NCBI RefSeq assembly: GCF_014253075.1
Contig: NZ_JACLZJ010000003.1
Span: 310,001 to 374,000 of the forward strand
Source: Ochrobactrum sp. CM-21-5
GTDB lineage: Bacteria; Pseudomonadota; Alphaproteobacteria; Rhizobiales; Rhizobiaceae
Direction of reading: 5' to 3'
Length of the DNA: 64,000 nt
Part shown: positions 25,811 to 33,506 of the stretch, in pieces
Numbering within the stretch: position 1 is the stretch's first letter
How the letters are laid out: each line of letters begins with the position of its first letter
Made by a program: the position numbers and the translations under genes
The notes under the pieces: model-generated
Database searches by the model: none
Told to the model about the DNA's origin: nothing
What the model saw: only the letters and a program-made list of their open reading frames with translations

Positions 25811-25837
25811 AAAAAACCCGGCCAATGCCGGGTTTTT
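25811..25837. terminator. Bidirectional terminator
   Basis: AAAAAACCCGGC / GCCGGGTTTTT around CAAT, between the AbrB-type gene and the convergent aminotransferase gene. Confidence 0.85.
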
Positions 25838-25858
25838 ACTGGTTTGTAATAGTCCTGA

Positions 25859-26983
25859 TCAGGCCTTTTTGCCGTGAAAACGACGGATCGAGTCGATGAT
25901 CTTATCATGATCCGCTTCGGACAGATAAGGATGCATCGGCAGACTTAGAATGCGCGAAGGCAGGCCCTCCGAAGTCGGCAAACCACCCGGCGCAACCGGG
26001 TAATGCTTGTATGCCGTCTGCAAATGCAGCGGCTTTACGTAGTAGATTACAGAAGGAATACCATCTGCCTGAAGATGCGCTTTCAAGTCGTCGCGTTTTT
26101 CACTCTCGATAGAATATTGCGCCCATGCCGAGCGGTTGCCGGCGGGCAGACCCGGAACTTTCACGACATCCTTCAGCGCTTCATTATAACGCTTGGCAAT
26201 ACGGTCGCGCGCTTCCATCTCGTCTTCGAGAATGGCAAGCTTCTCAAGGAGAATGGCAGCCTGGATCGTATCGAGGCGCGAATTGATGCCAATGCGGACA
26301 TTGTCATACTGCGTTTCGCCCTTGCCATGGAACAGCACCGAACGCAGCGTATTGGCAAGCTCTGCATCATTGGTGAACATCGCGCCGCCGTCACCGTAGC
26401 AGCCGAGCGGCTTGGCTGGGTAGAAGCTGGTGGCGCCGACATGACCGAAAGCGCCGCACATGACGTTGTCACGCTTGCCTCCGATGGATTGCGCGGCATC
26501 TTCGATGACGAACAGTCCCTCGCGGTCAGCGATTGCGGTGATGCGGTTATAATCAGCGGCGAGGCCGAACAGATCGACCGGGATGATCGCCTTCGGCTCC
26601 AGACGGCCTTCCTTGCGGACGGCCGCAATGGCCGCTTCGAGCTGCCCGACATTGATATTGTACGTATCGGGATCAACGTCGATGAATACCGGCTCCGCCC
26701 CGACAAGGGCCACCACTTCCGCTGTGGCTGCAAAGGTGAAGGAGGGGACGAAAACTGCATGGCCCGGTCCGATGCCGCGTGCCATCAAGGGCATCTGCAA
26801 AGCGTCGGTCCCGTTCGCGCAGGCAATCACATGTTCAACGCCGAGATATTCACCGAGTTTCTTTTCGAATTCGGCCACTTCTGGGCCCAGAATATAACGG
26901 CCTTCCGCAACAACCTTGGAAAGGGCGGCATTGAGACGGTCTTCGATACGCGCACGTTGCGCCCCAAGATCAATGAACTGCAT
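25859..26983 (-). CDS. DegT/DnrJ/EryC1/StrS aminotransferase (nucleotide-sugar type)
   Basis: This 374-aa PLP enzyme aminates a keto-sugar nucleotide. Motifs are CANGTDALQ, PSFTFAATAEVVAL, VIEDAAQSIGGK and FYPAKPLGCYGDGGAMFT, which contains the PLP-binding Lys. RIGINSRLDTIQAAILLEKL and SIESEKRD fit the WbpE/WlbC branch that makes 3-amino sugars. The ATG at 26983 follows GGAG by 5 nt. The oxidoreductase gene lies 156 bp upstream on the same strand, suggesting the two act in one pathway for a surface amino sugar. Confidence 0.88.
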   Translation of the reverse strand: MQFIDLGAQRARIEDRLNAALSKVVAEGRYILGPEVAEFEKKLGEYLGVEHVIACANGTDALQMPLMARGIGPGHAVFVPSFTFAATAEVVALVGAEPVFIDVDPDTYNINVGQLEAAIAAVRKEGRLEPKAIIPVDLFGLAADYNRITAIADREGLFVIEDAAQSIGGKRDNVMCGAFGHVGATSFYPAKPLGCYGDGGAMFTNDAELANTLRSVLFHGKGETQYDNVRIGINSRLDTIQAAILLEKLAILEDEMEARDRIAKRYNEALKDVVKVPGLPAGNRSAWAQYSIESEKRDDLKAHLQADGIPSVIYYVKPLHLQTAYKHYPVAPGGLPTSEGLPSRILSLPMHPYLSEADHDKIIDSIRRFHGKKA

Positions 26984-27139
26984 GTTGGCTCCAATACATA
27001 TGGCCCGCACAAAATCGCGTGCGAATCCTCGGCACCTTATTTATTCGCTCGCGCCCCATCCTGCCATGGCCGAGGCGTTCAAAGTTTTGCGAAGTGTGTA
27101 ACACCGTTTGACAGAGCGTAAAGCGCTTATGCGATACCC

Positions 27140-28096
27140 TTATCCCGGATGCCGCACCGTGCCTTCCGTCAGGATACGCAAGACGCTGATCGCTTCCTTG
27201 CCATCGGTGCGCGGCGCTTCCCGCGTTTCGATGCAATGCATGAAATGCTGCAACTCACGCGTCAGCGGCATACCCTCCTCAATCGGTATATAGATTGGCT
27301 CTGCCGACTTGAAAGCCCACCGATTATCTTCTTGCCATACTTCATGCTTGTAAAGTGCAAGTTTTCTGTCCCAAGGCTCCCCATCGTCGAAAACCGCCAT
27401 TCCGTTGGTGCCGGTGACACTCAGACGACGTTCGCGATACGCATTGAGCCTCGAAGCAAAAAGATGGCTGCGAATACCGTTTGGGAATTCCATATGCAAA
27501 TGCGCAAAGTCGTTCAGATGATCGATAATGGCTGTGCCCTCCCCGCGAACAGAGCTCGGCTCCTCGCCGGCAATTGCAAGGATCATCGACAGGTCGTGCG
27601 GGGCCAGATCCCATAAAGCATCGAATTCCGCATGAAACTTACCAAGTCCCACGCGGTGTGAATGCACATAGCGGATATCGCCCAGTTCACCGCTCTTGAC
27701 CATATCCAGGAGTTTTTCGAAAGCGGGGTGGAATCGCAACACATGACCGACCATAAAGATGCGGCCGCTCGCGCGCGCAGCCTCGACTTCGGCCTCCGCC
27801 GCCGGCACATCAAGCGCTATCGGTTTTTCAACCAGAACATCCTTGCCACTCTTCACCGCCTCGGTCGCATATTGTGCGTGAAACTGCGCTGGCAGAGCCA
27901 GAACTATGCCATCAATGTCCGGACGGGTGAAAAGTTCATCCACCGGAACATTGGGGACACCGAATTCGGAAGCGAATCTTTCCGCATTTTCCGCCTTGGC
28001 GTCTGAAACAGCCTGAAGCGCGCCGAGGCTCTTCAGGGTACGAATGTGGTTGCCGCCCCAATAGCCACAACCCAAAACCGCAATACGAGGTGCCAT
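27140..28096 (-). CDS. Gfo/Idh/MocA family oxidoreductase
   Basis: The 318-aa protein begins with a Rossmann fold IAVLGCGYWGGNHIRTLKSLG. The family motif DVLVEKPIALDV contains the EKP lysine, followed by VGHVLRFHPAFEKL and HRVGLGKFHAEFDALWDLAPHDLSMI. It probably oxidises a UDP-sugar at C3, giving the keto substrate of the downstream DegT aminotransferase (WbpB/WlbA-like). An acetyltransferase or epimerase partner is not seen nearby. The ATG at 28096 gives the normal N-terminus. Confidence 0.85.
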   Translation of the reverse strand: MAPRIAVLGCGYWGGNHIRTLKSLGALQAVSDAKAENAERFASEFGVPNVPVDELFTRPDIDGIVLALPAQFHAQYATEAVKSGKDVLVEKPIALDVPAAEAEVEAARASGRIFMVGHVLRFHPAFEKLLDMVKSGELGDIRYVHSHRVGLGKFHAEFDALWDLAPHDLSMILAIAGEEPSSVRGEGTAIIDHLNDFAHLHMEFPNGIRSHLFASRLNAYRERRLSVTGTNGMAVFDDGEPWDRKLALYKHEVWQEDNRWAFKSAEPIYIPIEEGMPLTRELQHFMHCIETREAPRTDGKEAISVLRILTEGTVRHPG

Positions 28097-28281
28097 GAAA
28101 CTCTGCCTTTGCTTATGCATTGTTCCTTATCGGTGCAAATGACCGAAAACAAGACGAAAGCCATGCGAAGAGTGCTTGACAGGGTTTCATTCCCCACATA
28201 TACCGCCGCCATTCCTTGCAGGAACAATGATTTGTCCTCCGGAAACGGCGAAGATAAAACTGTCTCTGTAAAGCGGCGCGT

Positions 28282-28358
28282 GGCGGAGTAGCTCAGTAGG
28301 TTAGAGCAGAGGAATCATAATCCTTGTGTCGGGGGTTCGAATCCCTCCTCCGCTACCA
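28282..28358 (+). tRNA. tRNA-Met (anticodon CAT, elongator)
   Basis: A 77-nt cloverleaf with encoded CCA. The acceptor is GGCGGAG / CTCCGCT, the D-arm AGCTCAGTAGGTTAGAGC, the anticodon loop ATCATAA and the T-arm GGGGGTTCGAATCCCTC. The overall sequence matches alphaproteobacterial elongator tRNA-Met. The tRNA-Ile(CAU) has a quite different GGACCCT acceptor, and an initiator would have GGG/CCC in the anticodon stem. Confidence 0.93.
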
Positions 28359-28455
28359 TCCGCATTCTTTACCAGTTCATTTGGAAAACGGTGCGACTTG
28401 ACTGTCTTCGAGTACGCTTTAGTCTGCTTATAGTTTTCCCAAGCGGACAGTACAC

Positions 28456-28821
28456 ATGCCGATCATTGCTCTTGATCACATTCAACTCGCTATACCTCAA
28501 GCTCAAGAACAGAAAGCTCGTGATTTCTATTCCGGCTTACTGGGTTTCATGGAGGTTCCGAAGCCGGAAGAGCTGGCTCCCCGTGGCGGCTGCTGGTTTG
28601 AAAACGGCAATGTTAGAGTTCATCTCGGCGTAGAGCACCCATTCATGCCTGCGCGAAAAGCGCATCCAGGCTTTCTGGTCGATGATTTGGAACAACTCAC
28701 CAGACAATTGGCTGCAGCAGAAGTCGAGATAGTAACCGACCGTACCCTGATAGGGTATCAACGATGCTATATCAGTGACCCATTCGGAAACCGCATCGAA
28801 TTAATGCAGAAGATCGCCTGA
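28456..28821 (+). CDS. VOC (glyoxalase/bleomycin-resistance) family protein
   Basis: This 121-aa single-module vicinal-oxygen-chelate protein has DHIQLAIPQAQEQKARDFYSG with metal-ligand His, ENGNVRVHLGVEHPF with a second His, and YISDPFGNRIELMQK with the terminal Glu ligand. It probably dimerises. The substrate is unknown: glyoxalase, dioxygenase or resistance roles are all possible. It stands alone after the tRNA gene. Confidence 0.82.
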   Translation: MPIIALDHIQLAIPQAQEQKARDFYSGLLGFMEVPKPEELAPRGGCWFENGNVRVHLGVEHPFMPARKAHPGFLVDDLEQLTRQLAAAEVEIVTDRTLIGYQRCYISDPFGNRIELMQKIA

Positions 28822-28848
28822 AAGCTTCACGACCGCCAATTGCCATGT

Positions 28849-29263
28849 TCAGTTTGCCGCGGCCGCGATAATACGACAGATGCTGTAACGCACCATGGAC
28901 TTGCTCACCGCTTGACCCGGCTGGATACTGAATGCGACATCCACGCGCGTGCCCTTTCCCTGCCCGCGCGCGGTTACACGCACTATCTGGCCCTGCCCCG
29001 ATCCCATGGTGTCCTGATAGGCGTCGATGGACGAAAGTTTTTGCTCACTCTGATGCCTGAAAAGCCTCGCTGGCAACCGCCTGCGCCAGACGCTGCAAAG
29101 CCATGGATGATTTTACACCGGAGAAAGTCTGCGTCGTGCTATAATTTACCGCCGTTACAAGCGGAATACCATCAACCTTGAAACTCTGCTCGCAAGATGC
29201 CGCGGAGGCTGTACCAGCCGCCATAAGACTCAACAGACCGACCAGCACAAAATCCGCATTCAT
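28849..29263 (-). pseudogene. Secreted hypothetical protein split by a frameshift
   Basis: The start (ATG 29263, RBS GAGGAAAG) encodes a signal peptide MNADFVLVGLLSLMAAGTASA, then SCEQSFKVDGIPLVTAVNYST and stops after ASEAFQASE. A second frame continues the same protein as HQSEQKLSSIDAYQDTMGSGQ through DVAFSIQPGQAVSKSMVRYSICRI. Removing one A from the AAAA run at 29060-29063 (plus strand) would join them into about 138 aa. Either a real mutation, a slippage site or a sequencing error is possible. Function unknown. Confidence 0.7.
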
Positions 29264-29430
29264 GCTTTCCTCAACCCGATTGGGTGATGAGGTTATTATG
29301 ACAACGGCATCGTTCTACCAACCGGAAGTTGGCCACCATGCGGCAACACTTCACTGGATCACGGCTGGCTACGGGCCTATATCAAGGAAACAAGTTTGTT
29401 TACTGAATGCAGAAAGTCCATCAAAGGATC

Positions 29431-29850
29431 ATGACCATTCTCATCAATCAACCGCATCCGTCGATAGACAAGATATCGATTCAGGAACTGGTCGCCACAT
29501 TTTACGGGCGCGCGCGCGAAGATGAAGTAATTGGTCCAATTTTCACCCAAGCCGTTCACGATTGGGATCATCACATCGCGCAGATCGTGGAATTCTGGTC
29601 ATCGGTCATTCTCAAGACCGGCGGTTATGAAGGGCGCCCGATGCCGCCCCACCTGAAACTGGACCTGAAGAACGAGCATTTTGATCGTTGGCTTGCCCTG
29701 TTTGAACAGACCGCGAGAGAAATTTTTCCACCGGAAGCAGCGGTCATCTTTATCGACCGTGCGCGCCGGATCGCCGACAGTTTCGAAATGGCTATCGCTA
29801 CCCACGCCGGACGCATTACCCCCCCACGCCATTCGCGCCGTCCTTTATAG
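29431..29850 (+). CDS. Group III truncated haemoglobin
   Basis: The 139-aa protein fits trHb group III: ISIQELVATFYGRAREDEVIGPIF, then VEFWSSVILKTGGYEGRPMPPHLKL with the proximal-His region (PHLKL), and FDRWLALFEQTAREIFPP. These bind haem and oxygen or NO and act in redox or detoxification. AAAGGA before the ATG at 29431 decides against the in-frame ATG at 29407. It is a single gene 330 bp before the carrier-protein operon. Confidence 0.85.
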   Translation: MTILINQPHPSIDKISIQELVATFYGRAREDEVIGPIFTQAVHDWDHHIAQIVEFWSSVILKTGGYEGRPMPPHLKLDLKNEHFDRWLALFEQTAREIFPPEAAVIFIDRARRIADSFEMAIATHAGRITPPRHSRRPL

Positions 29851-30020
29851 GAAGCTGGCGCCCCAAAATAGTCCTGTGCGGATGCGCTAACACCCAATAT
29901 TTAACTATATCAAAAAGTTTTACGAACCAGGCAGCGTTGCTCACAGTCGCGTCAATGAAAAATAAAGGGCTTCGGAAACAAATGAACCCAACGGCAGACT
30001 GTGTACTTGCACAATAACTA

Positions 30021-30033
30021 ATATTGGCAATAT
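30021..30033. promoter_or_regulatory. Palindrome upstream of carrier-protein operon
   Basis: ATATTG-G-CAATAT is a perfect dyad about 147 bp before the operon's first ATG, in an A+T-rich 329-bp gap (29851-30179) otherwise without ORFs. It is a candidate operator or promoter element for the operon. Confidence 0.4.
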
Positions 30034-30179
30034 AGTTTCTGCTTCAAAGGGGCGAAACTTCGAACAGTTTTGGCAGCTTTCGGAAAAACACCAGACCGTG
30101 TCGTGTTGGCGCCTGGGTGTGTCGTCACATGTCACGCCTGAAATTGGCGTTAAACATAAATGTTCAGGGGGAGACAAAC

Positions 30180-30431
30180 ATGAATGAATCCATTCGGGAG
30201 TTGCTGGCCAAGGTTGGCGGATTACCCGTTGCGGTCAGCGATATTGCTGACGAAGCCGATCTTTATACGGCTGGCCTTTCCTCTTTTGCGTCAGTGCAGT
30301 TGATGCTTGGCCTCGAAGACAAATTCGACGTCGAATTTCCAGATCAGTTCCTGAACCGGAAATCTTTCGCAAGCATCAAAGCCATCGAACAGACGGTAAC
30401 GCAGATTCTCAGGGACAAAGAGGCCGTATAA
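30180..30431 (+). CDS. Stand-alone (amino)acyl carrier protein
   Basis: The 83-aa four-helix carrier protein has its 4'-phosphopantetheine site in AGLSSFASVQLML. By alignment to the ACP DSL motif, Ser35 is the attachment site, with Ser instead of Asp before it and Phe after. The LSSF-type motif differs from fatty-acid AcpP and matches carrier proteins encoded next to amino acid:[carrier protein] ligases. The ATG at 30180 has AGGGGGA upstream. It overlaps the flavoenzyme start by 1 bp, so the two are co-translated. Confidence 0.88.
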   Translation: MNESIRELLAKVGGLPVAVSDIADEADLYTAGLSSFASVQLMLGLEDKFDVEFPDQFLNRKSFASIKAIEQTVTQILRDKEAV

Positions 30432-31603
30432 TGAATGCCGGGGCGGGGAACAGTCTTTCAGAGCGCGCAGGCCGCGTTGCGGCCATAGCGGGTAAATTCG
30501 CCGATAGCGTAGACAAGGAAGGACGCTTTCCGCGTGAGGCAATCGACGCGATGAAAGCCGAGGGCCTGCTTGGCATTCAGGTGCCGTGCGATCTTGGCGG
30601 GGAAAGCGCAGATATCGATCAGACCGCCGAGGTCTGCTGCATTCTGGGGCAATCCTGCGCAGCGAGCGCGATGATCTTCGCCATGCACCACATCAAGCTT
30701 TCCAGTCTTGTGGAACATGGTCAGTCGGTGGAATGGCACCGTAATTTCATGCATCATGTAGCGGATAAGCAATTGCTTCTCGCCTCTGCGACGACCGAAG
30801 GCGGCATCGGCGGCGACTTGCGCAATTCGATCTGCGCCATTGAAGTTGAAGGCGACATCTGTCGCTTGGAAAAGAACGCCACCGTCATTTCTTACGGCAC
30901 CTATGCCGATGCCATCCTCATCACCTCGCGCGCGCATAAAGATGCTGCCTCATCGGATCAGGTGATGACTGTTTTCCTGAAGGACCAGTACACGCTCGAA
31001 AAAACACATGACTGGGATACGCTCGGCATGCGTGGCACTTGCTCGGAAGGCTTCATCTTCCGGGGGGAAGCCGACAAGGTGCAAATCCTGCCCCATCCAT
31101 TTGCTGAAATCGCGGCACAATCGATGCTCGCTCAATCGCATACGCTCTGGAGTTCGCTCTGGTACGGCATCGCCGTCGATGCCGTAAATCGAGCTCAGGC
31201 TTTCGTGCGTGCAGCCGCCAAGCGCAATCCGGGCGCGCCACAACCGGGTGCGCTGCGTGTCGCTGAAGCCGCCAACATGCTGCAAATGCTGAAATCGGAA
31301 ATCATTGCCTGCCTCAAGACATACCGCGACGCAAAGCACCATCCAGACAAGCTGGTCTCGATGGGCTTTGCTATCACGATGAATAATCTCAAGATTGCGA
31401 CATCGCAGACCATTCTCCAGATCATAAACCAAACCATGCTGGTTTGCGGCATCATGGGCTACAAGAATGGCACGCCTTACAGCCTCGGTCGTCATCTGCG
31501 CGACGCTCACTCCGCGCAATTGATGATCTCCAACGAGCGCATCCTTGGCAACACCGCCACCATGCTGCTCATTCACAAGCAGAACACCAGCCTTCTAGGA
31601 TAA
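30431..31603 (+). CDS. Acyl-CoA dehydrogenase-like flavoenzyme of the carrier-protein operon
   Basis: This 390-aa ACAD-fold protein has an N-terminal helical domain with [21 protein letters not shown] central beta domain ([29 protein letters not shown]) follows, then a C-terminal helical domain ([50 protein letters not shown]). FAD binding is expected. Adjacent to a carrier protein and its amino-acid ligase, it may oxidise an aminoacyl-S-carrier intermediate, as prolyl-carrier oxidases do; this is inference. I cannot assign the catalytic base. Confidence 0.82.
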   Translation: MNAGAGNSLSERAGRVAAIAGKFADSVDKEGRFPREAIDAMKAEGLLGIQVPCDLGGESADIDQTAEVCCILGQSCAASAMIFAMHHIKLSSLVEHGQSVEWHRNFMHHVADKQLLLASATTEGGIGGDLRNSICAIEVEGDICRLEKNATVISYGTYADAILITSRAHKDAASSDQVMTVFLKDQYTLEKTHDWDTLGMRGTCSEGFIFRGEADKVQILPHPFAEIAAQSMLAQSHTLWSSLWYGIAVDAVNRAQAFVRAAAKRNPGAPQPGALRVAEAANMLQMLKSEIIACLKTYRDAKHHPDKLVSMGFAITMNNLKIATSQTILQIINQTMLVCGIMGYKNGTPYSLGRHLRDAHSAQLMISNERILGNTATMLLIHKQNTSLLG

Positions 31604-31608
31604 TAGCC

Positions 31609-32517
31609 ATGGATGCGCAGAGGTCTTTTCTCAACCAGCTTTTCGATGCCGGTCTTTTGATCGATACAGGTGTGGACGGTCTTTATGGACGGTCCGGACA
31701 GTTCGAAGGTGTCATTCAGGCCTTCGAGCGCCTGATCGACCACACGAGCGGCGATGATGGCGCAGAAGCGATCCGTTTCCCGCCCGGCATGAACCGCGCT
31801 CATTTCGAAAAAAGCGGCTACATGAAGAGTTTCCCGCAACTTGCTGGCACCGTGCACAGTTTCTGCGGCTGCGAACTCGATCATATCAATCTGATCAAAT
31901 ACATGGATGAAGGCCAGGACTGGACGCTGGAGCAGAAGGCGACCGACATCGTGCTGACGCCCGCCGCCTGCTATCCGCTCTATCCCACAGTTGCCAGGCG
32001 CGGACCGCTGCCGCAAGGTGGCGGGCTTTACGATCTGCAATCCTATTGCTTCCGCCACGAGCCGTCGGTGGACCCTGCACGCCAGCAGCTTTTCCGTATG
32101 CGCGAATATGTCCGCATGGGTACGGAAGCCGATGTGATGACCTTCCGTCAACTCTGGATCGATCGTGGCACGGAAATGATGAAAAAGGTCGGCCTGCCAG
32201 TCGAAATCGACGTCGCCAACGATCCTTTCTTCGGGCGAGCGGGCAAGATGCTGGTCAACAACCAGCGCGACCAGAACCTGAAGTTCGAACTGCTTATCCC
32301 CATCACCAGTACCGAAAAGCCGACCGCCTGCATGAGCTTCAACTACCATCAGGATCAGTTCGGCGTGAAATGGGGTCTGTCGCTCGATGACGGTTCGGTA
32401 GCACATACGGCTTGCGTCGGTTTTGGATTGGAACGTATTGCGCTGGCGCTGTTCCACCATCATGGCCTCGACGTGAATGCGTGGCCGGAAACCGTGCGTA
32501 AGGCATTGTGGAGCTGA
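31609..32517 (+). CDS. Amino acid:[carrier protein] ligase (class II aaRS-like)
   Basis: The 302-aa homologue of an atypical seryl-tRNA-synthetase core lacks a tRNA-binding domain. Motif 2 is SYCFRHEPS...RMREY and motif 3 is [12 protein letters not shown]. Cys121, Glu166 and Cys269 line up, at a constant offset of ten, with the three zinc ligands of the Bradyrhizobium enzyme. In that family, Gly or Ala is activated with ATP and moved to the phosphopantetheine of a cognate carrier protein, not to tRNA. It lies 5 bp after the flavoenzyme, and the carrier is encoded two genes upstream. Confidence 0.9.
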   Translation: MDAQRSFLNQLFDAGLLIDTGVDGLYGRSGQFEGVIQAFERLIDHTSGDDGAEAIRFPPGMNRAHFEKSGYMKSFPQLAGTVHSFCGCELDHINLIKYMDEGQDWTLEQKATDIVLTPAACYPLYPTVARRGPLPQGGGLYDLQSYCFRHEPSVDPARQQLFRMREYVRMGTEADVMTFRQLWIDRGTEMMKKVGLPVEIDVANDPFFGRAGKMLVNNQRDQNLKFELLIPITSTEKPTACMSFNYHQDQFGVKWGLSLDDGSVAHTACVGFGLERIALALFHHHGLDVNAWPETVRKALWS

Positions 32518-33506
32518 TCGCGGCTATGCAGACTGTCTTTCCGAACATTGCGCCCGACCATTACACACCGCACGCGTTGCACGGCCAGATGCGCATCTGG
32601 CCGGAAACCAATTGCTATGTCGATCTCTGGATCGAAGTGCTGGCAACACTGGGTGCCGCGCCTGAAGCCATGCTCGGTTTCACGCTGACACAAGATTTCG
32701 AGGGCGATCAGTTCACCTTTTTCAAGGTACCACTGGAAGACCTTGAAGCCCTTTATGGTGTGCGCGCAACCGAACTTGCCATATTCGATCGCGCGGAAAG
32801 GCACATTGCCGAGCAAATCGCACGCGGACGCCTTTGCATGGTGGAAATGGACAGCTATTTCATGCCGGACACGCATGGGGTGAGCTATCGCACCGAACAC
32901 GGCAAGACGACCATCGCCATCAACCGTATGGATGTGGAAAAACGTTCACTCGATTATTTCCACAATGGTGGCTTCTACCATCTCGAAGGCGAAGATTTCG
33001 ATGGTGTCTTCCAGCGCCACCTGACGGAAAGCGACCTGCCGTTCCTGCCCTATACGGAATTTGCCAAATTTCCGAAGGATATGACGAACGAATCGCATCA
33101 GCGTCGCGTAGCGGAAATTCTTGTACCGCACCATTTCGCCCGCAGACCGAAGCAAAATCCGATCAGTGCTTTTGCAAATATTTTTCCAACACAAGTTGAA
33201 GCGATTGCCGAAAGGCCGTTCGGCTTCTTCCACAAATATGCCTTCAATACGTTGCGCCAGCTTGGCGCAAATTTCGAACTCGCGGCAAGCCATCTGGAAT
33301 GGCTCGGGCACGGCCAGCGCTTTGCACCCGCTGCGGCAGATGCGATACAGATCGCCGAGACAGCCAAGGCCGTGCAATTCCAGCTCGCCCGCGCCGTGAT
33401 GCGCAAGAAATTCGATGCGCTGGCCGGAAGCTTGCAACCGGCCGCCGATGCATGGGATCGCATGATGGGCGCACTTGCAGCGGAACTCGGTCGCGATGCG
33501 ACTTGA
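32508..33506 (+). CDS. DUF1839 family protein
   Basis: The 332-aa protein of unknown function is recognised as DUF1839 ([86 protein letters not shown]). The GTG at 32508 (AAGG 4 nt upstream) overlaps the ligase by 10 bp. An ATG at 32526 is the alternative. A conserved Cys (NCYVDLW) and His/Asp in YFMPDTHG suggest an enzyme, possibly a transferase acting on the carrier-bound amino acid, but nothing proves this. The 3' end overlaps the GH2 gene by 11 bp. Confidence 0.75.
   Translation: MELIAAMQTVFPNIAPDHYTPHALHGQMRIWPETNCYVDLWIEVLATLGAAPEAMLGFTLTQDFEGDQFTFFKVPLEDLEALYGVRATELAIFDRAERHIAEQIARGRLCMVEMDSYFMPDTHGVSYRTEHGKTTIAINRMDVEKRSLDYFHNGGFYHLEGEDFDGVFQRHLTESDLPFLPYTEFAKFPKDMTNESHQRRVAEILVPHHFARRPKQNPISAFANIFPTQVEAIAERPFGFFHKYAFNTLRQLGANFELAASHLEWLGHGQRFAPAAADAIQIAETAKAVQFQLARAVMRKKFDALAGSLQPAADAWDRMMGALAAELGRDAT

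Noticed and set aside
26003-27121. 372-codon ORF opposite the DegT aminotransferase
   Set aside because: Pure antisense frame of a well-conserved gene; composition is repetitive in Arg/Gly/Asp and no motif is present.
28282-28358. tRNA-Ile2 (CAU, lysidine) reading of the CAT anticodon tRNA
   Set aside because: Acceptor GGCGGAG and overall sequence match elongator Met; Ile2 has a GGACCCT-type acceptor.
31609-32517. Seryl-tRNA synthetase paralogue
   Set aside because: No N-terminal tRNA-binding arm, only the catalytic core with the zinc triad typical of carrier-protein ligases, and a carrier gene in the same operon.
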